This document shows positions 55,830 through 64,000 of a DNA stretch of 64,000 nt, in pieces. The stretch's first letter is position 1, and each line of letters opens with the position of its first letter. The position numbers were made by a program, and so were the translations under genes. A model generated the notes under the pieces. It had not been told where the DNA came from. It did not search any database and saw only the letters and a program-made list of their open reading frames with translations. The stretch covers positions 37,237 through 101,236 of the forward strand of contig LNEY01000022.1 of the NCBI GenBank assembly GCA_001464195.1. The letters run 5' to 3'. The stretch comes from Burkholderiales bacterium Ga0077547. GTDB taxonomy: Bacteria > Pseudomonadota > Gammaproteobacteria > Burkholderiales > Burkholderiaceae_C.

Positions 55830-56768
55830 ATGAGTACCATGAACACATCACATTCTTCTGCTTCGGCCCTGGCGCTGCGTGATCCGTGGGCGATGATCCC
55901 GTCGCTCGGCAGCCTCGACGCCTACATTGCCGCCGCCAACCGCGTGCCGATGCTCAGCCTCGAAGAAGAGCAGTCGCTTGCGCGCAAGCTGCGCGATCAG
56001 GGTGATCTGCAAGCCGCCGGGCAGTTGGTGCTGTCGCACATGCGGCTGGTGGTATCGATTGCCCGTCAGTACATGGGCTACGGCCTGCCCCACGGCGACC
56101 TGATCCAGGAAGGCAACGTCGGGCTGATGAAGGCCGTCAAGCGCTTCGACCCTGATCAGGGTGTGCGGCTGGTGAGTTACGCGATGCACTGGATCAAGGC
56201 CGAGATCCACGAGTACATCCTGAAGAACTGGCGCATGGTCAAGGTGGCGACCACCAAAGCGCAGCGCAAGCTGTTCTTCAACCTGCGCTCGATGAAGCAA
56301 AGCCTGAAGGAAGACGCGATCGACGGCGAAACCCACCGCAGCACCCTGACGCAGGGTGAGGTCGACACGATGGCACGCACCTTGAACGTCAAGCGCGAAG
56401 ACGTGCTCGAAATGGAAACCCGGCTGTCCGGTGGCGATGTGCCACTGGAGCCGCTCACCGATGACGGCGAAGAAAGCTACGCGCCGATCGCCTACCTGGC
56501 CGACGAGACGCACGAGCCCGGCCATGTGCTGGACGCGCAGCGCCGTGACTGGCTTTCGAGTGACGGCATCTCGCTGGCGCTGGACACGCTGGACGCACGC
56601 AGCCGCCGCATCGTCGAGGAGCGCTGGCTGAAGGTCAACGACGACAATTCCGGCGGCATGACGTTGCACGACCTGGCCGGCGAGTACGGTGTCAGTGCGG
56701 AGCGCATTCGCCAGATCGAGGTGGCCGCGATGAAGAAGATGCGCAAGGCGCTGAGCACGGCCCACTGA
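55830..56768 (+). CDS. rpoH: RNA polymerase heat-shock sigma factor sigma-32
   Basis: A 312-residue sigma factor for heat-shock promoters. Region 2 includes DLIQEGNVGLMKAVKRFDP and YAMHWIKAEIHEYILKNWRMVK (shortened); the RpoH box Q145-R153 (QRKLFFNLR), diagnostic of sigma-32, is present. Region 4 ends the protein with YGVSAERIRQIEVAAMKKM, a helix-turn-helix for -35 recognition. Start ATG 55830 has GAGGTGG upstream. Regulation by HrcA is likely from the CIRCE box; a terminator follows. Confidence 0.97.
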   Translation: MSTMNTSHSSASALALRDPWAMIPSLGSLDAYIAAANRVPMLSLEEEQSLARKLRDQGDLQAAGQLVLSHMRLVVSIARQYMGYGLPHGDLIQEGNVGLMKAVKRFDPDQGVRLVSYAMHWIKAEIHEYILKNWRMVKVATTKAQRKLFFNLRSMKQSLKEDAIDGETHRSTLTQGEVDTMARTLNVKREDVLEMETRLSGGDVPLEPLTDDGEESYAPIAYLADETHEPGHVLDAQRRDWLSSDGISLALDTLDARSRRIVEERWLKVNDDNSGGMTLHDLAGEYGVSAERIRQIEVAAMKKMRKALSTAH

Positions 56769-56791
56769 GCGATTCGTTGCTCGCCTGAATG

Positions 56792-56820
56792 AAAACGGCC
56801 CCTCACGGGGCCGTTTTTCT
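56792..56820 (+). terminator. intrinsic terminator after rpoH
   Basis: AAAACGGCCCC-TCAC-GGGGCCGTTTTT forms an 11-bp stem including the A/T edge, with a 4-base loop and a T-run. It lies 24 bases after the rpoH stop and also serves the convergent SCO gene on the other strand, since the A-run becomes a T-run there. Confidence 0.9.
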
Positions 56821-56846
56821 TGGCGCCAGCAGAAGGCGCGGCGCGC

Positions 56847-57482
56847 TCAGCCTGCTGCCAGCAGCGCTTTCAGGTCGGCCGCCAGGGCCTCTGGACCACC
56901 ACCGTAGCGGATGAACAAGCGCACCTTGCCCTGCGCGTCGAACACATACGAGCCTGCGGTGTGATCGACGTTGTAGCTGCCCTCGGTCTTGCCTGGCACC
57001 TTGGCGTAGAACACCTTGAACTCCTTGGCAGTGGCAGCGATTTCCTCCGGGCTGCCGCGCAAGGCGACGAAACTGGGATCGAACCCGCCCATGTAGGATT
57101 TCAGCACTTCCATGGTGTCGCGCTCGGGGTCGACGGTGACAAACACGCCTTGCACTCGGTCGCCATCCTTGCCCAGCGACGCCTTGACCTGCGCCAGCTC
57201 GGCCATGGTGGTAGGGCACACATCGGGACATTGCGTGAAGCCGAAGAAGACCACGGTGACCTTGCCCTTGAAGTCGGCCAGCGTGCGCAACTGGCCGTTC
57301 TGGTCAGTCAGCGACAAGCTGCGGGCGTACTCGGCACCGGTGATGTCGATGCCCTTGAACGAGGTGGCGTTTCCACCGCCCGACGATGGTGCGTCGCAGC
57401 CCGCCTGGAGCACTGACGCGACAACGGTGCCGCCCGTGAGCCACAACAGGCGACGGCGCGACAGGTCGGAACGGCGGTTCAT
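56847..57482 (-). CDS. SCO1/SenC family copper chaperone lipoprotein
   Basis: A 211-residue lipoprotein for CuA assembly of cytochrome c oxidase. The N-terminus is a lipoprotein signal with lipobox LQAGC (Cys29 would be lipidated). The thioredoxin fold holds CPDVC (Cys85 and Cys89) and His173 in NVDHT as copper ligands. The start at 57482 is chosen over the far longer open frame upstream, which lies in the ctaB gene. It is followed by the rpoH terminator. It is 11 bases after ctaB. Confidence 0.93.
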   Translation of the reverse strand: MNRRSDLSRRRLLWLTGGTVVASVLQAGCDAPSSGGGNATSFKGIDITGAEYARSLSLTDQNGQLRTLADFKGKVTVVFFGFTQCPDVCPTTMAELAQVKASLGKDGDRVQGVFVTVDPERDTMEVLKSYMGGFDPSFVALRGSPEEIAATAKEFKVFYAKVPGKTEGSYNVDHTAGSYVFDAQGKVRLFIRYGGGPEALAADLKALLAAG

Positions 57483-57493
57483 CGGTGTTTGGC

Positions 57494-58405
57494 TCACAGC
57501 AGCGGGCTCAGGTAGTGGTCGACGAGCAGCGCCGCGAACAGCAGCATCAGGTGCCAGATCGAAAAACGGAAGGTCTTGCGCGCCAGCGCGTCCGAGTAGT
57601 TGCGCCACAGCTTCCAGGCGTAGCCGATGAAGATGCCGCCCAGCGCGATGGCCGACACCAGGTAGATCACACCACTCATGCCCGAGATGAAGGGCAGCAG
57701 GGTCGCGGCGAACAGCACCAGCGTGTAAAGGAAAACATGCAGCTGGGTGAAGGCCGCGCCGTGAGTGACGGGCAGCATCGGCAGCCCGGCCTTGCGGTAA
57801 TCCTCGGCGCGGTACAAGGCCAGTGCCCAGAAGTGTGGCGGCGTCCACAGGAAGATGATCAGGCAGAGGATCAGCGCCTCGGGTCCGACCTCGCCACGGA
57901 TGGCGGCCCAGCCGAGCACCGGTGGCATCGCGCCGGACGCGCCGCCAATCACGATGTTCTGAGGGGTGGCTGGCTTCAGCAGCACGGTGTAGATGACGGC
58001 GTAGCCGACGAAGGTGGCGAAGGTCAGCCACATCGTCAGCGGGTTGACCCAGAAATAGAGCATCGCGCTGCCCAGGCCGCACAGCACGGCGGAGAAGGTG
58101 AGCGTCTGTGCGTTGGTGAGGTCGCCCTTGGCGGTCGGCCGCCAGGAGGTGCGGGCCATCTTGGCATCGATGTGTTGTTCGACGATGCAGTTGAAGGCGG
58201 CGGCGGCGCCAGCGACCAGCCAGATGCCGACGGTGGTGGCCAGCGCAACCTTCAGATCGGGCAAGCCGGGCACGGCAAGCAGCATGCCGATCACTGCGCA
58301 AAACACGATCAACTGCACCACGCGCGGCTTGGTCAGCGTGTAGAACTGCCGCACACGTGAGGCACGCCGGACGATCGGCAACGGGGTGGTCAGGGTTTCA
58401 GACAT
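57494..58405 (-). CDS. ctaB: haem O synthase (protohaem IX farnesyltransferase)
   Basis: A 303-residue UbiA-superfamily prenyltransferase with about nine membrane helices. It farnesylates haem B to haem O. The first Asp-rich region reads [20 protein letters not shown] with the N-x3-D-x2-D-like pattern; the second is near [10 protein letters not shown]. It follows ctaA by 20 bases and precedes the SCO gene. The start [10 protein letters not shown] fits the family. Confidence 0.95.
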   Translation of the reverse strand: MSETLTTPLPIVRRASRVRQFYTLTKPRVVQLIVFCAVIGMLLAVPGLPDLKVALATTVGIWLVAGAAAAFNCIVEQHIDAKMARTSWRPTAKGDLTNAQTLTFSAVLCGLGSAMLYFWVNPLTMWLTFATFVGYAVIYTVLLKPATPQNIVIGGASGAMPPVLGWAAIRGEVGPEALILCLIIFLWTPPHFWALALYRAEDYRKAGLPMLPVTHGAAFTQLHVFLYTLVLFAATLLPFISGMSGVIYLVSAIALGGIFIGYAWKLWRNYSDALARKTFRFSIWHLMLLFAALLVDHYLSPLL

Positions 58406-58425
58406 GTTCAGGCCAGCCCGTGATT

Positions 58426-59592
58426 CTACGAAGCCGCATGCATGCCGCGCCGACCCGACGGCACCGCCGCGCTTCGGACTGCAGGCTCAGGCCACGCGCG
58501 GGTCAGCAATATCGCGAACAGCACCAGCAGCACCGCCGCGCCGCCGGTGTGCGACACCGCGGCGAGCAGCGGCCAATCGAAGAGCACATTGCCCAGCCCG
58601 CTGGCCACTTGCCACGCCATCGCACCGGCGAATGCCATGGCCCAGCGGCGCAGCGCCTCGTCGCCAGTGGCCCAAAGTCGCCAGATCAACGCCCCGATGG
58701 CCAGAACCAGGATCGCAGCACCGATCCGATGCACCATGTGTATCGCAGTCAGCGCAGCGAAGGGCAGATAACCGCCATCCTTGCCCGCACCGAGCTCGCG
58801 CAGCACGGTGAAACCGTGGTCGAAATCCATGGCCGGCCACCAACTCCCCTGGCACGTCGGAAATTCTGCGCAGGCCAATACCGCGTAGTTGGTACTGACC
58901 CAACCACCCAGCGTCGTCTGAACGACGGCCAGCCCGAGCACTGCGACGACCCCGCGCCGCAAGGCGGTTGACAGGACCAGCGTCGAGCGCCGTGGCAACT
59001 GGCTCTGAATGGCCAGGAGCGCAAGCAGACCCAGCCCACCGAGCAGGTGGAGGGTGACGATCGCCGGATAGAGCTTCATCGTCACCGTCAATGCCCCGAA
59101 GGCGCCCTGGCCGCACACCCACAGCCAGGTCACGGTCGGCCACCAGGGCGACACGGCCATCGTTGACGTCGATCGCTGCCGGCGCGCCTCGAGCCACGCG
59201 GTGACCGCCAGCACGGTGATCAGCGCGCCGACACCGGTGGCGAGGTAGCGGTGCAGCATCTCGATCCAGGCTTTGCCATGGGTCACGGGACCGGAGGGCA
59301 TCGCGCTTTGTGCAGCGCCGATCGACTCGCGGGCGCCCAGCGGGCTCGCGCTGCCATAGCAACCAGGCCAGTCCGGGCAACCCAGCCCGGAGTCGCTGAG
59401 GCGGGTGAATGCCCCGAACAGCACCAGGTCGAAGGTGAGGAACAACGTCAGCAACGTCAGTGCGTGTCGGCGCACGGCGGGCTCGCTGCGTCGGTGGCGC
59501 CAGAGCACCCAGATCAACGGAACCAGGGCCACGGTGGCGCCGATCAGCACCACCGACGGCAAGGGTCCCAGGTCGTACGCGGGAGCGTTCAT
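58426..59592 (-). CDS. ctaA: haem A synthase (CtaA/COX15)
   Basis: A 388-residue membrane protein with about eight helices. It oxidises haem O to haem A for cytochrome c oxidase. Family landmarks are [22 protein letters not shown], here given as [17 protein letters not shown] (near residue 60), the His-containing [12 protein letters not shown] and the helix with [10 protein letters not shown]. The start at 59592 ([10 protein letters not shown]) and the order ctaA-ctaB-SCO are usual for Burkholderiales. Confidence 0.94.
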   Translation of the reverse strand: MNAPAYDLGPLPSVVLIGATVALVPLIWVLWRHRRSEPAVRRHALTLLTLFLTFDLVLFGAFTRLSDSGLGCPDWPGCYGSASPLGARESIGAAQSAMPSGPVTHGKAWIEMLHRYLATGVGALITVLAVTAWLEARRQRSTSTMAVSPWWPTVTWLWVCGQGAFGALTVTMKLYPAIVTLHLLGGLGLLALLAIQSQLPRRSTLVLSTALRRGVVAVLGLAVVQTTLGGWVSTNYAVLACAEFPTCQGSWWPAMDFDHGFTVLRELGAGKDGGYLPFAALTAIHMVHRIGAAILVLAIGALIWRLWATGDEALRRWAMAFAGAMAWQVASGLGNVLFDWPLLAAVSHTGGAAVLLVLFAILLTRAWPEPAVRSAAVPSGRRGMHAAS

Positions 59593-59624
59593 GGCACGGT
59601 GTCAGGCGCGCGACCAGAGCTCGG

Positions 59625-60338
59625 TCATCGGCCCGCCTGATCCCAGGAAGACGAGGCACGCAACAAGCGCTCTAGATCGCGCTTGAGCTTGGCGGGCTCG
59701 GGAGCGGGCGGCGTGCGCATCATCCATTGGCCCATCGGATCGACCAGGTACAGATGCTCGTCGAGCGCTCGGCCTGCGGCCGGGCTCAACCATTGCGACA
59801 AATTTGCCGCAGGCACGCGCAGCACCGTGGCCGGCTGTGCCCCGCCAATGGCCTTCAGGAGCGCCGGTGTGGGTGTCGCGTCGTCCGTGATCAACCAGAG
59901 CTTGTCGACACGCCCTTTCTCTCTGCCCAGCGTCTCGACCAGCTGCCGCTGCAACACGAGTTGCGATTCGCAACGGGCATCGCAAGCCCCGCCGGCTGTG
60001 ACGACCACCAGCCATTGGCCCTGCAACCCGGTGGCGGACACGGCCTGGCCTGCGAGGTCGCTCAGAGGCAGTGCGGCAGGCATCTCGCGCGGCGGTGTCA
60101 CGAATTCGCTGTAGTTCGTTCGTCCCTCCGGACGGATCACGAAATAGGTGAAATACGAGGCGATGACCGGCGCGGCGCAGACCCCGAGCACCAGGAGCAT
60201 CTTCACGCGGCCGGAGACCGTGCGGCGCGGCGACAAGTCCGGCGTCGGCATCGAATGCACCGTCAAGCTCAGCGGAGATGCCAGATCGCCATCAGCGCTG
60301 GGAGCGGAGGCGGGGCCGGACGAGTTGGAACCAGACAT
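59625..60338 (-). CDS. membrane-anchored cytochrome oxidase-associated protein, thioredoxin-like
   Basis: A 237-residue protein found between SURF1 and ctaA in Burkholderiales. One hydrophobic segment (about 45-67, VKMLLVLGVCAAPVIASYFTYFV) is followed by a soluble domain containing GGACDARCESQL, a C-x3-C pair like a SCO-type site. It may help copper or redox handling in oxidase assembly, but this is inferred from place. The start overlaps SURF1 by 47 bases; an in-frame Met at 60251 would avoid overlap but has no ribosome site. Confidence 0.78.
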   Translation of the reverse strand: MSGSNSSGPASAPSADGDLASPLSLTVHSMPTPDLSPRRTVSGRVKMLLVLGVCAAPVIASYFTYFVIRPEGRTNYSEFVTPPREMPAALPLSDLAGQAVSATGLQGQWLVVVTAGGACDARCESQLVLQRQLVETLGREKGRVDKLWLITDDATPTPALLKAIGGAQPATVLRVPAANLSQWLSPAAGRALDEHLYLVDPMGQWMMRTPPAPEPAKLKRDLERLLRASSSWDQAGR

Positions 60339-61044
60339 ACAAACCTGTCATCAAGGCGCAGAGCGCAAACCACTGAAACGCATAACCGTAATGCCGCTGA
60401 ATGCCGAGGTCCGGCCGAGGCCATTGCCGCAACAAGCCGTCTTGCGGGGCACCCTCCGCGTCTTGGACGATGGACAGGGGCTTGAGCGGCAGCGCGTGCT
60501 CCCGCGCGAAATCCGCTACATCCAGATTTTGACGGATCGCGCCCGAGGCGGCGCCGTCGAAGTCGTACAGCCTGCCTGGCGGCGGGGCAATGTGGCCGAT
60601 GACCGTGACTTCGCCCAGGTCGTCGGCGAGGCTGGGCACCTTGGTGCGATCGAGCAGATCTCGCGGCGTCCAGCCTCGCTGCACCAGCACGACGCCGGGC
60701 GCTTCACTGAGCCGAAGGGGCGTGACCACAAAGAAGCCTTGCCGGGCATCCATCTGCCGGTTGTCGAGGAACACCGTGGCTGTCGACACCCAATGACCCC
60801 GAACGACAGTGCGCCGGTAATGCTGTTCAGCCGCCACGTCGGCCGTATCGGCCAGCATCGCTGCGGGCACGGGTGGCAGTTGCGTGCGGGTGTCGAGCGT
60901 CTGCTGCAAGGCCTCCTTCTGGGCCGCGCGATCGAGCTGCCACACCCCGAGGCGCGCAGTGACCACCACCACGATGGCCGCCGCGACCAACACGATGGTG
61001 GCGCGACGGCGGGAGGAATCCCGTGAGGAAAGAGTCGCCGTCAT
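60292..61044 (-). CDS. SURF1 family cytochrome oxidase biogenesis protein
   Basis: A 250-residue protein with an N-terminal helix (about 15-28, ATIVLVAAAIVVVVTARLGVWQL) and a C-terminal helix (WFALCALMTGLYVWFQLV). The SURF1 hallmarks are GVWQLDRAAQKEAL, GHWVSTATVFLDNRQMDARQGF (shortened) and VLVQRGWTPRD. It aids haem A insertion into subunit I. The start at 61044 (MTATLSSRDSS) is preferred. It is divergent from the DUF2909 gene by 51 bases. Confidence 0.92.
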   Translation of the reverse strand: MTATLSSRDSSRRRATIVLVAAAIVVVVTARLGVWQLDRAAQKEALQQTLDTRTQLPPVPAAMLADTADVAAEQHYRRTVVRGHWVSTATVFLDNRQMDARQGFFVVTPLRLSEAPGVVLVQRGWTPRDLLDRTKVPSLADDLGEVTVIGHIAPPPGRLYDFDGAASGAIRQNLDVADFAREHALPLKPLSIVQDAEGAPQDGLLRQWPRPDLGIQRHYGYAFQWFALCALMTGLYVWFQLVRPRLRSQR

Positions 61045-61095
61045 TGGTGTTGTTGCTCCCCCCGCCGTTGGAGGGCACACGGATAATCAACGCGC

Positions 61096-61314
61096 ATGAA
61101 GTACCTCATCGGCATCGCATTCGTCAGCATCATTGGTGCATTGGTCTACGCGGGCGTGTCGATGGTTCAGGATGGGCGTGACGGCAAACCGAAAACCGGC
61201 TCGATGATGCGCGCCCTCGCCTTTCGGGTTGGGCTGTCGGTCTTGTTGTTCCTGTGTCTGATTGGCAGCTACCTGATGGGCTGGATCCAGCCGACAGGCA
61301 TCCCTCGGGGTTGA
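61096..61314 (+). CDS. twin transmembrane protein (DUF2909)
   Basis: A 72-residue protein with two transmembrane helices: YLIGIAFVSIIGALVYAG and AFRVGLSVLLFLCLIGSYLM, joined by the loop QDGRDGKPKTG. DUF2909 is regularly encoded beside cytochrome oxidase genes. It is on the opposite strand to its neighbours. Function is unknown. Its end is separated from coxC by a bidirectional terminator. Confidence 0.88.
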   Translation: MKYLIGIAFVSIIGALVYAGVSMVQDGRDGKPKTGSMMRALAFRVGLSVLLFLCLIGSYLMGWIQPTGIPRG

Positions 61315-61341
61315 GTCCGCCGTTTGCGCCGCACAGCGCCC

Positions 61342-61374
61342 AACAAAAAAGCCGCTGACTGCGGCTTTTTTGTT
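61342..61374. terminator. bidirectional intrinsic terminator
   Basis: AACAAAAAAGCCGC-TGACT-GCGGCTTTTTTGTT forms a symmetric hairpin with A/T tails on both sides, so it works for the DUF2909 gene (plus) and the ctaE operon end (minus), both converging here. Confidence 0.9.
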
Positions 61375-61394
61375 GCAGGTCTCTGCCGAATCCG

Positions 61395-62291
61395 TCAGAG
61401 CCAATACACCACCACATACAGGCCCAGCCAAACGACATCGACGAAGTGCCAGTACCACGCGGCGCCTTCGAATCCAAAGTGGCGCTGCGGCGTGAAGTGG
61501 CCCTTCTGCAGCCGCAGCGTGATGAACAGCAGCATCAGTGCGCCGACGAACACGTGGAACCCGTGGAAGCCGGTGAGCATGAAGAAGGTGGAACCATAAA
61601 TTCCGCTGGTGAGCTTCAGGTTCAGATCGGTGTAAGCGTGGAAATACTCGTAGGCCTGCACCCCCATGAAGGTAAAGCCCAGCAGCAAGGTGATCCACAT
61701 GAAGCCGATCGTCTTCGCACGATGACCGGCAATCAACGCGTGGTGGGCGATCGTCAGTGTCACGCCAGAGGTCAGCAACAGCGCCGTATTGATGGTCGGC
61801 AACGGCCACGGGCCCATGGTGGTGAAGGCATCAACCGTGCCGGCAGGCGCCGCGGTGAAGCCGGCTTGTGAGCTGGGCCAGATGGCCTTGAAGTCAGGCC
61901 ACAACACGGCGTTGTCCAGGCTTCCGAGATTGGGAACCGCGTGCAGGCGAGCCCAGTACAGCGCGCCAAAGAATGCGCCGAAGAACATCACCTCGGAAAA
62001 GATGAACCAGCTCATGCTCCAGCGATACGAGACATCGATGCGGTCGCTATACAAACCACCTTCGCTCTCAGCGATCGCCGCGCGGAACCAGCCCTGCAGC
62101 ACAAAGGCCCAGGTTGCCAGACCTGCCAACGTGAGATAGCTGCCCCAGCTCACGCCGTTGACCCATTGCCCCGCGCCGAGAATCACCAGAAACAAGCCAA
62201 ATGACGTCAGCACTGGAAACCGGGACGGCTCCGGAATGAAGTAATAAGGCGCCGCACCGCGTGCACTGGCCGTAGGGGTCGCTGCCGACAT
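61395..62291 (-). CDS. ctaE: cytochrome c oxidase subunit III
   Basis: A 298-residue membrane protein with about seven helices, the third core subunit of the aa3-type oxidase. Family features include YYFIPEPSRFPVLTS near the start, SWFIFSEVMFFGAFFGALYW (near residues 95-115), and GFHGFHVFVGALML. The C-terminus ends AAWYWHFVDVVWLGLYV. The start at 62291 (MSAATPTASARG) is reasonable. DUF2970 lies 79 bases upstream, as usual. Confidence 0.95.
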   Translation of the reverse strand: MSAATPTASARGAAPYYFIPEPSRFPVLTSFGLFLVILGAGQWVNGVSWGSYLTLAGLATWAFVLQGWFRAAIAESEGGLYSDRIDVSYRWSMSWFIFSEVMFFGAFFGALYWARLHAVPNLGSLDNAVLWPDFKAIWPSSQAGFTAAPAGTVDAFTTMGPWPLPTINTALLLTSGVTLTIAHHALIAGHRAKTIGFMWITLLLGFTFMGVQAYEYFHAYTDLNLKLTSGIYGSTFFMLTGFHGFHVFVGALMLLFITLRLQKGHFTPQRHFGFEGAAWYWHFVDVVWLGLYVVVYWL

Positions 62292-62370
62292 GATCTCTCC
62301 TGAATCCCGAATTTCTACATTTTCAAGGAAGCGTCGCAGCGACCATCCGCTGGCGATCTTCCGCCAAACC

Positions 62371-62610
62371 TCAAGCGGCCACGCCGCTCGTCAACACCCA
62401 ATTCACCACGGTCGCCAGCACTGCGACCAGCACCAGCGCCCCGATCACGCCGGCAATCACCACATGAACCGGGTTCAACTGGTTCACGTCTTTCTCAAGG
62501 TCTGCAGCCTTGCGCACACCGAAAAAAGACCACGCCACCGCACGCATCGTCTGCAAAAACGACAGCTTTCGCCTTGAGGCGGCTTTCAAGCTTGAATCGG
62601 GCAGCGTCAT
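62371..62610 (-). CDS. DUF2970 domain protein
   Basis: A 79-residue protein with a short cytoplasmic N-terminal amphipathic part (SFLQTMRAVAWSFFGVRK) and one C-terminal transmembrane helix (VVIAGVIGALVLVAVLATVV). DUF2970 sits between ctaG and ctaE in betaproteobacteria. Function is unknown; a role in oxidase assembly is inferred. The start overlaps the ctaG stop by 4 nt, which supports the downstream reading frame of that gene. Confidence 0.9.
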   Translation of the reverse strand: MTLPDSSLKAASRRKLSFLQTMRAVAWSFFGVRKAADLEKDVNQLNPVHVVIAGVIGALVLVAVLATVVNWVLTSGVAA

Positions 62611-63222
62611 GAAGGTCGTGAGCCCCCATCGACAACCACCGCCTGCGGCGCAGCAGGCACCTTGCCACCCACTTCAAAGAAGGTGTACGACAAGGTGATG
62701 GTGGTCACGTCCTTGGGCAACTTGGGCTCGATCACGAACACGACGGGCCATTGCTTGGTCTCGCCGGGCTTCATCGTGTACTCGTTGAAGCAGAAACACT
62801 GCAACTTGTTGAAGTGCGCCATGGCCTGCATGGGTGCATAGCTCGGGATGGCCTGTGCCGCCACGGTACGGCTCTGGGTATTGGTGAATTCGTACATCAC
62901 CGTGGTGCACCTGGATGCTGCTGACCGCAGGCTTGAATTTCCAGATGCCGCGTGAGTTCGCGTCGAACTCGACGGTGATCGTGCGGCTCTTGTCCACCTG
63001 GGAATTGGCGCCCGTCGATGACTCACGTCCCCACAGCACCTTGTCCGAGAGCGTCAACACATTGATGCCGAGCGCAGTACAGACCGCCTTGTACAGAGGC
63101 ACCAACGCATAACCGAAGCCAAACATCAGCACCGTGATGACCACCAGCTTGCCAAACATCCGCACGTTGTCATCGCGCAGCAGTCTGGCCGCGGATGATC
63201 CGGGACGGGGCTGGTCACTCAT
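62607..63222 (-). pseudogene. ctaG: cytochrome c oxidase assembly protein CtaG/Cox11, frameshifted
   Basis: The gene is broken into two frames. From 63222 the N-terminal part reads through a transmembrane helix (LVVITVLMFGFGYALV) to SSIQVH near residue 106, then leaves frame. From about 62906 the next frame resumes as TTVMYEFTNTQSR, through the copper motif CFCF, to a stop at 62607. Homologues have four or five more residues (PGEL-like) at the junction, implying loss of about 11-14 bases. Cox11 inserts CuB. It may be a real mutation or sequence error. Confidence 0.85.
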
Positions 63223-63225
63223 GGG

Positions 63226-63339
63226 TCAGAGGCCGAACAAGACAGCCTTGGCCATGAACCCGATGAAAAACACCACCGCGACCGACGCGAGGATCAGCCC
63301 CAGCCGGAGGTTGTTTTTCTTTTGCTCGGGTGTGCTCAT
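63226..63339 (-). CDS. cytochrome oxidase small assembly protein
   Basis: A 37-residue protein: a charged N-terminal stretch MSTPEQKKNNLRLG followed by one transmembrane helix (LILASVAVVFFIGFMAKAV). Such mini-proteins lie between ctaD and ctaG in Burkholderiales. It begins at ATG 63339 and its stop is 3 bases before the ctaG start, so the three genes are probably translated from one message. Exact role unknown; oxidase assembly is inferred. Confidence 0.85.
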   Translation of the reverse strand: MSTPEQKKNNLRLGLILASVAVVFFIGFMAKAVLFGL

Positions 63340-63352
63340 GACACGACGCAGA

Positions 63353-64000
63353 TCAAGCGATCACCTTGGTGGCCGCCGCATTGAGCTTCGGCGGGGTTTC
63401 GAAGGTGTGGAAAGGTGCGGGTGAAGGCACTTCCCACTCCAGTCCTTCAGCACCTTCCCATGGCTTGGCGGATGCGGGCTCGCCCTTGCCGCGCATCATC
63501 GGCAGCACGACGAAGAAGAAGAAGTACACCTGCATCAGACCGAAGCCGAGAGCACCGACGGATGCGATGGCGTTGAAGTCGGCGAACTGCATCGGGTAGT
63601 CGGCATAGCGACGCGGCATGCCGGCCAGACCCAGGAAGTGCATCGTGTTGAAGAAGATCAACGAGCCCCAGAAGTGGATCTTGCCGCGGATCTCGCTGTA
63701 CATCACGCCAGTCCACTTCGGACCCCAGTAATAGACACCGGCGAACATCGCATACAGCGATCCGGCGACCAGCACGTAATGGAAGTGGGCCACCACGTAG
63801 TAGGTGTCCTGCATCTGGATGTCCACCGGCGCGACCGACAGGATGAGGCCAGTGAAGCCGCCCATGGTGAACACGAAGATGAAGCCGACGGCGAACAGCA
63901 TCGGCGTCTCGAAGGTCATCGAGCCACGCCACATCGTGGCGATCCAGTTGAAGATCTTCACGCCGGTGGGCACCGCGATCAACATCGTCGCGTACATGAA
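63353..64000 (-). CDS. ctaD: cytochrome c oxidase subunit I, C-terminal part
   Basis: The last ~215 residues of the catalytic subunit; the gene runs off the right edge. Several helices are visible. The block PVDIQMQDTYYVVAHFHYVLVAG, given here as QMQDTYYVVAHFHYVLV, contains the conserved His pair that binds haem a3 and haem a. The typical GMPRRYADYP motif follows. The CuB ligands and proton-channel residues upstream are outside the window. The small assembly protein starts 13 bases after the stop. Confidence 0.95.
   Translation of the reverse strand, partial: FMYATMLIAVPTGVKIFNWIATMWRGSMTFETPMLFAVGFIFVFTMGGFTGLILSVAPVDIQMQDTYYVVAHFHYVLVAGSLYAMFAGVYYWGPKWTGVMYSEIRGKIHFWGSLIFFNTMHFLGLAGMPRRYADYPMQFADFNAIASVGALGFGLMQVYFFFFVVLPMMRGKGEPASAKPWEGAEGLEWEVPSPAPFHTFETPPKLNAAATKVIA

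Overview
The window is GC-rich bacterial chromosome with dense coding, short intergenic gaps and many 4-nt stop/start overlaps. Gene content and order point to a betaproteobacterium of the order Burkholderiales, perhaps the Leptothrix/Rubrivivax/Ideonella/Methylibium group. The main clues are the block ctaD / small assembly protein / ctaG / DUF2970 / ctaE / DUF2909 / SURF1 / ctaA / ctaB / SCO next to rpoH, and the block rpmF-plsX-fabH-fabD-fabG-acpP-fabF next to maf. No phage, insertion sequence, CRISPR array, rRNA or tRNA was recognised.

Layout. (1) 1-5.4 kb, minus strand: the YceD-rpmF-plsX-fabH-fabD-fabG-acpP-fabF fatty-acid/phospholipid operon, cut by the left edge. (2) 5.5-8.4 kb: maf and a tetrapyrrole-methylase-family methyltransferase, then a RhlE-type RNA helicase on the minus strand. 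(3) 8.5-24.3 kb: a surface-polysaccharide locus. rfbBDAC (dTDP-L-rhamnose) and a WecA-like initiating transferase lie on the plus strand. Convergent with them is an 11-gene minus-strand run: acetyltransferase, three methyltransferases, Wzx-like flippase, three glycosyltransferases, DegT aminotransferase, PglC-like transferase and WbpM-like dehydratase. (4) 24.4-34.7 kb: lysS, a palindromic intergenic repeat, an enoyl-CoA hydratase, a DUF3108 protein, an M61 peptidase, a Nei-type glycosylase, and a chain dsbC / photolyase-like / DUF3429 joined by TTG starts, then a UbiH-family hydroxylase. (5) 34.8-42.6 kb, plus strand: AsmA, MOSC protein, EamA transporter, ychF and a TonB-dependent receptor. 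(6) 42.6-52.7 kb, minus strand: dabB-dabA (inorganic-carbon uptake), a cysteine-repeat periplasmic protein, fumC, a second AsmA-like protein, an alpha/beta hydrolase and an unknown protein. (7) 52.9-56.8 kb, plus strand: a hybrid sensor kinase, then rpoH preceded by a perfect CIRCE (HrcA) operator. (8) 56.8-64 kb: the aa3-type cytochrome c oxidase biogenesis cluster with haem O and haem A synthesis, ending inside ctaD at the right edge.

How the genes work together. The two flanks are housekeeping (lipid synthesis, respiration). The middle holds a strain-variable glycan locus with two alternative lipid-carrier initiating enzymes and no recognisable polymerase. The observations most worth following up are the CIRCE box on rpoH, an apparent frameshift with lost codons in ctaG (cox11), the dabBA pair with a palindrome in an AT-rich leader, the two successive TTG-start couplings, the nested inverted-repeat element after lysS, and a photolyase-like protein whose FAD domain comes first and is followed by a separate C-terminal domain.
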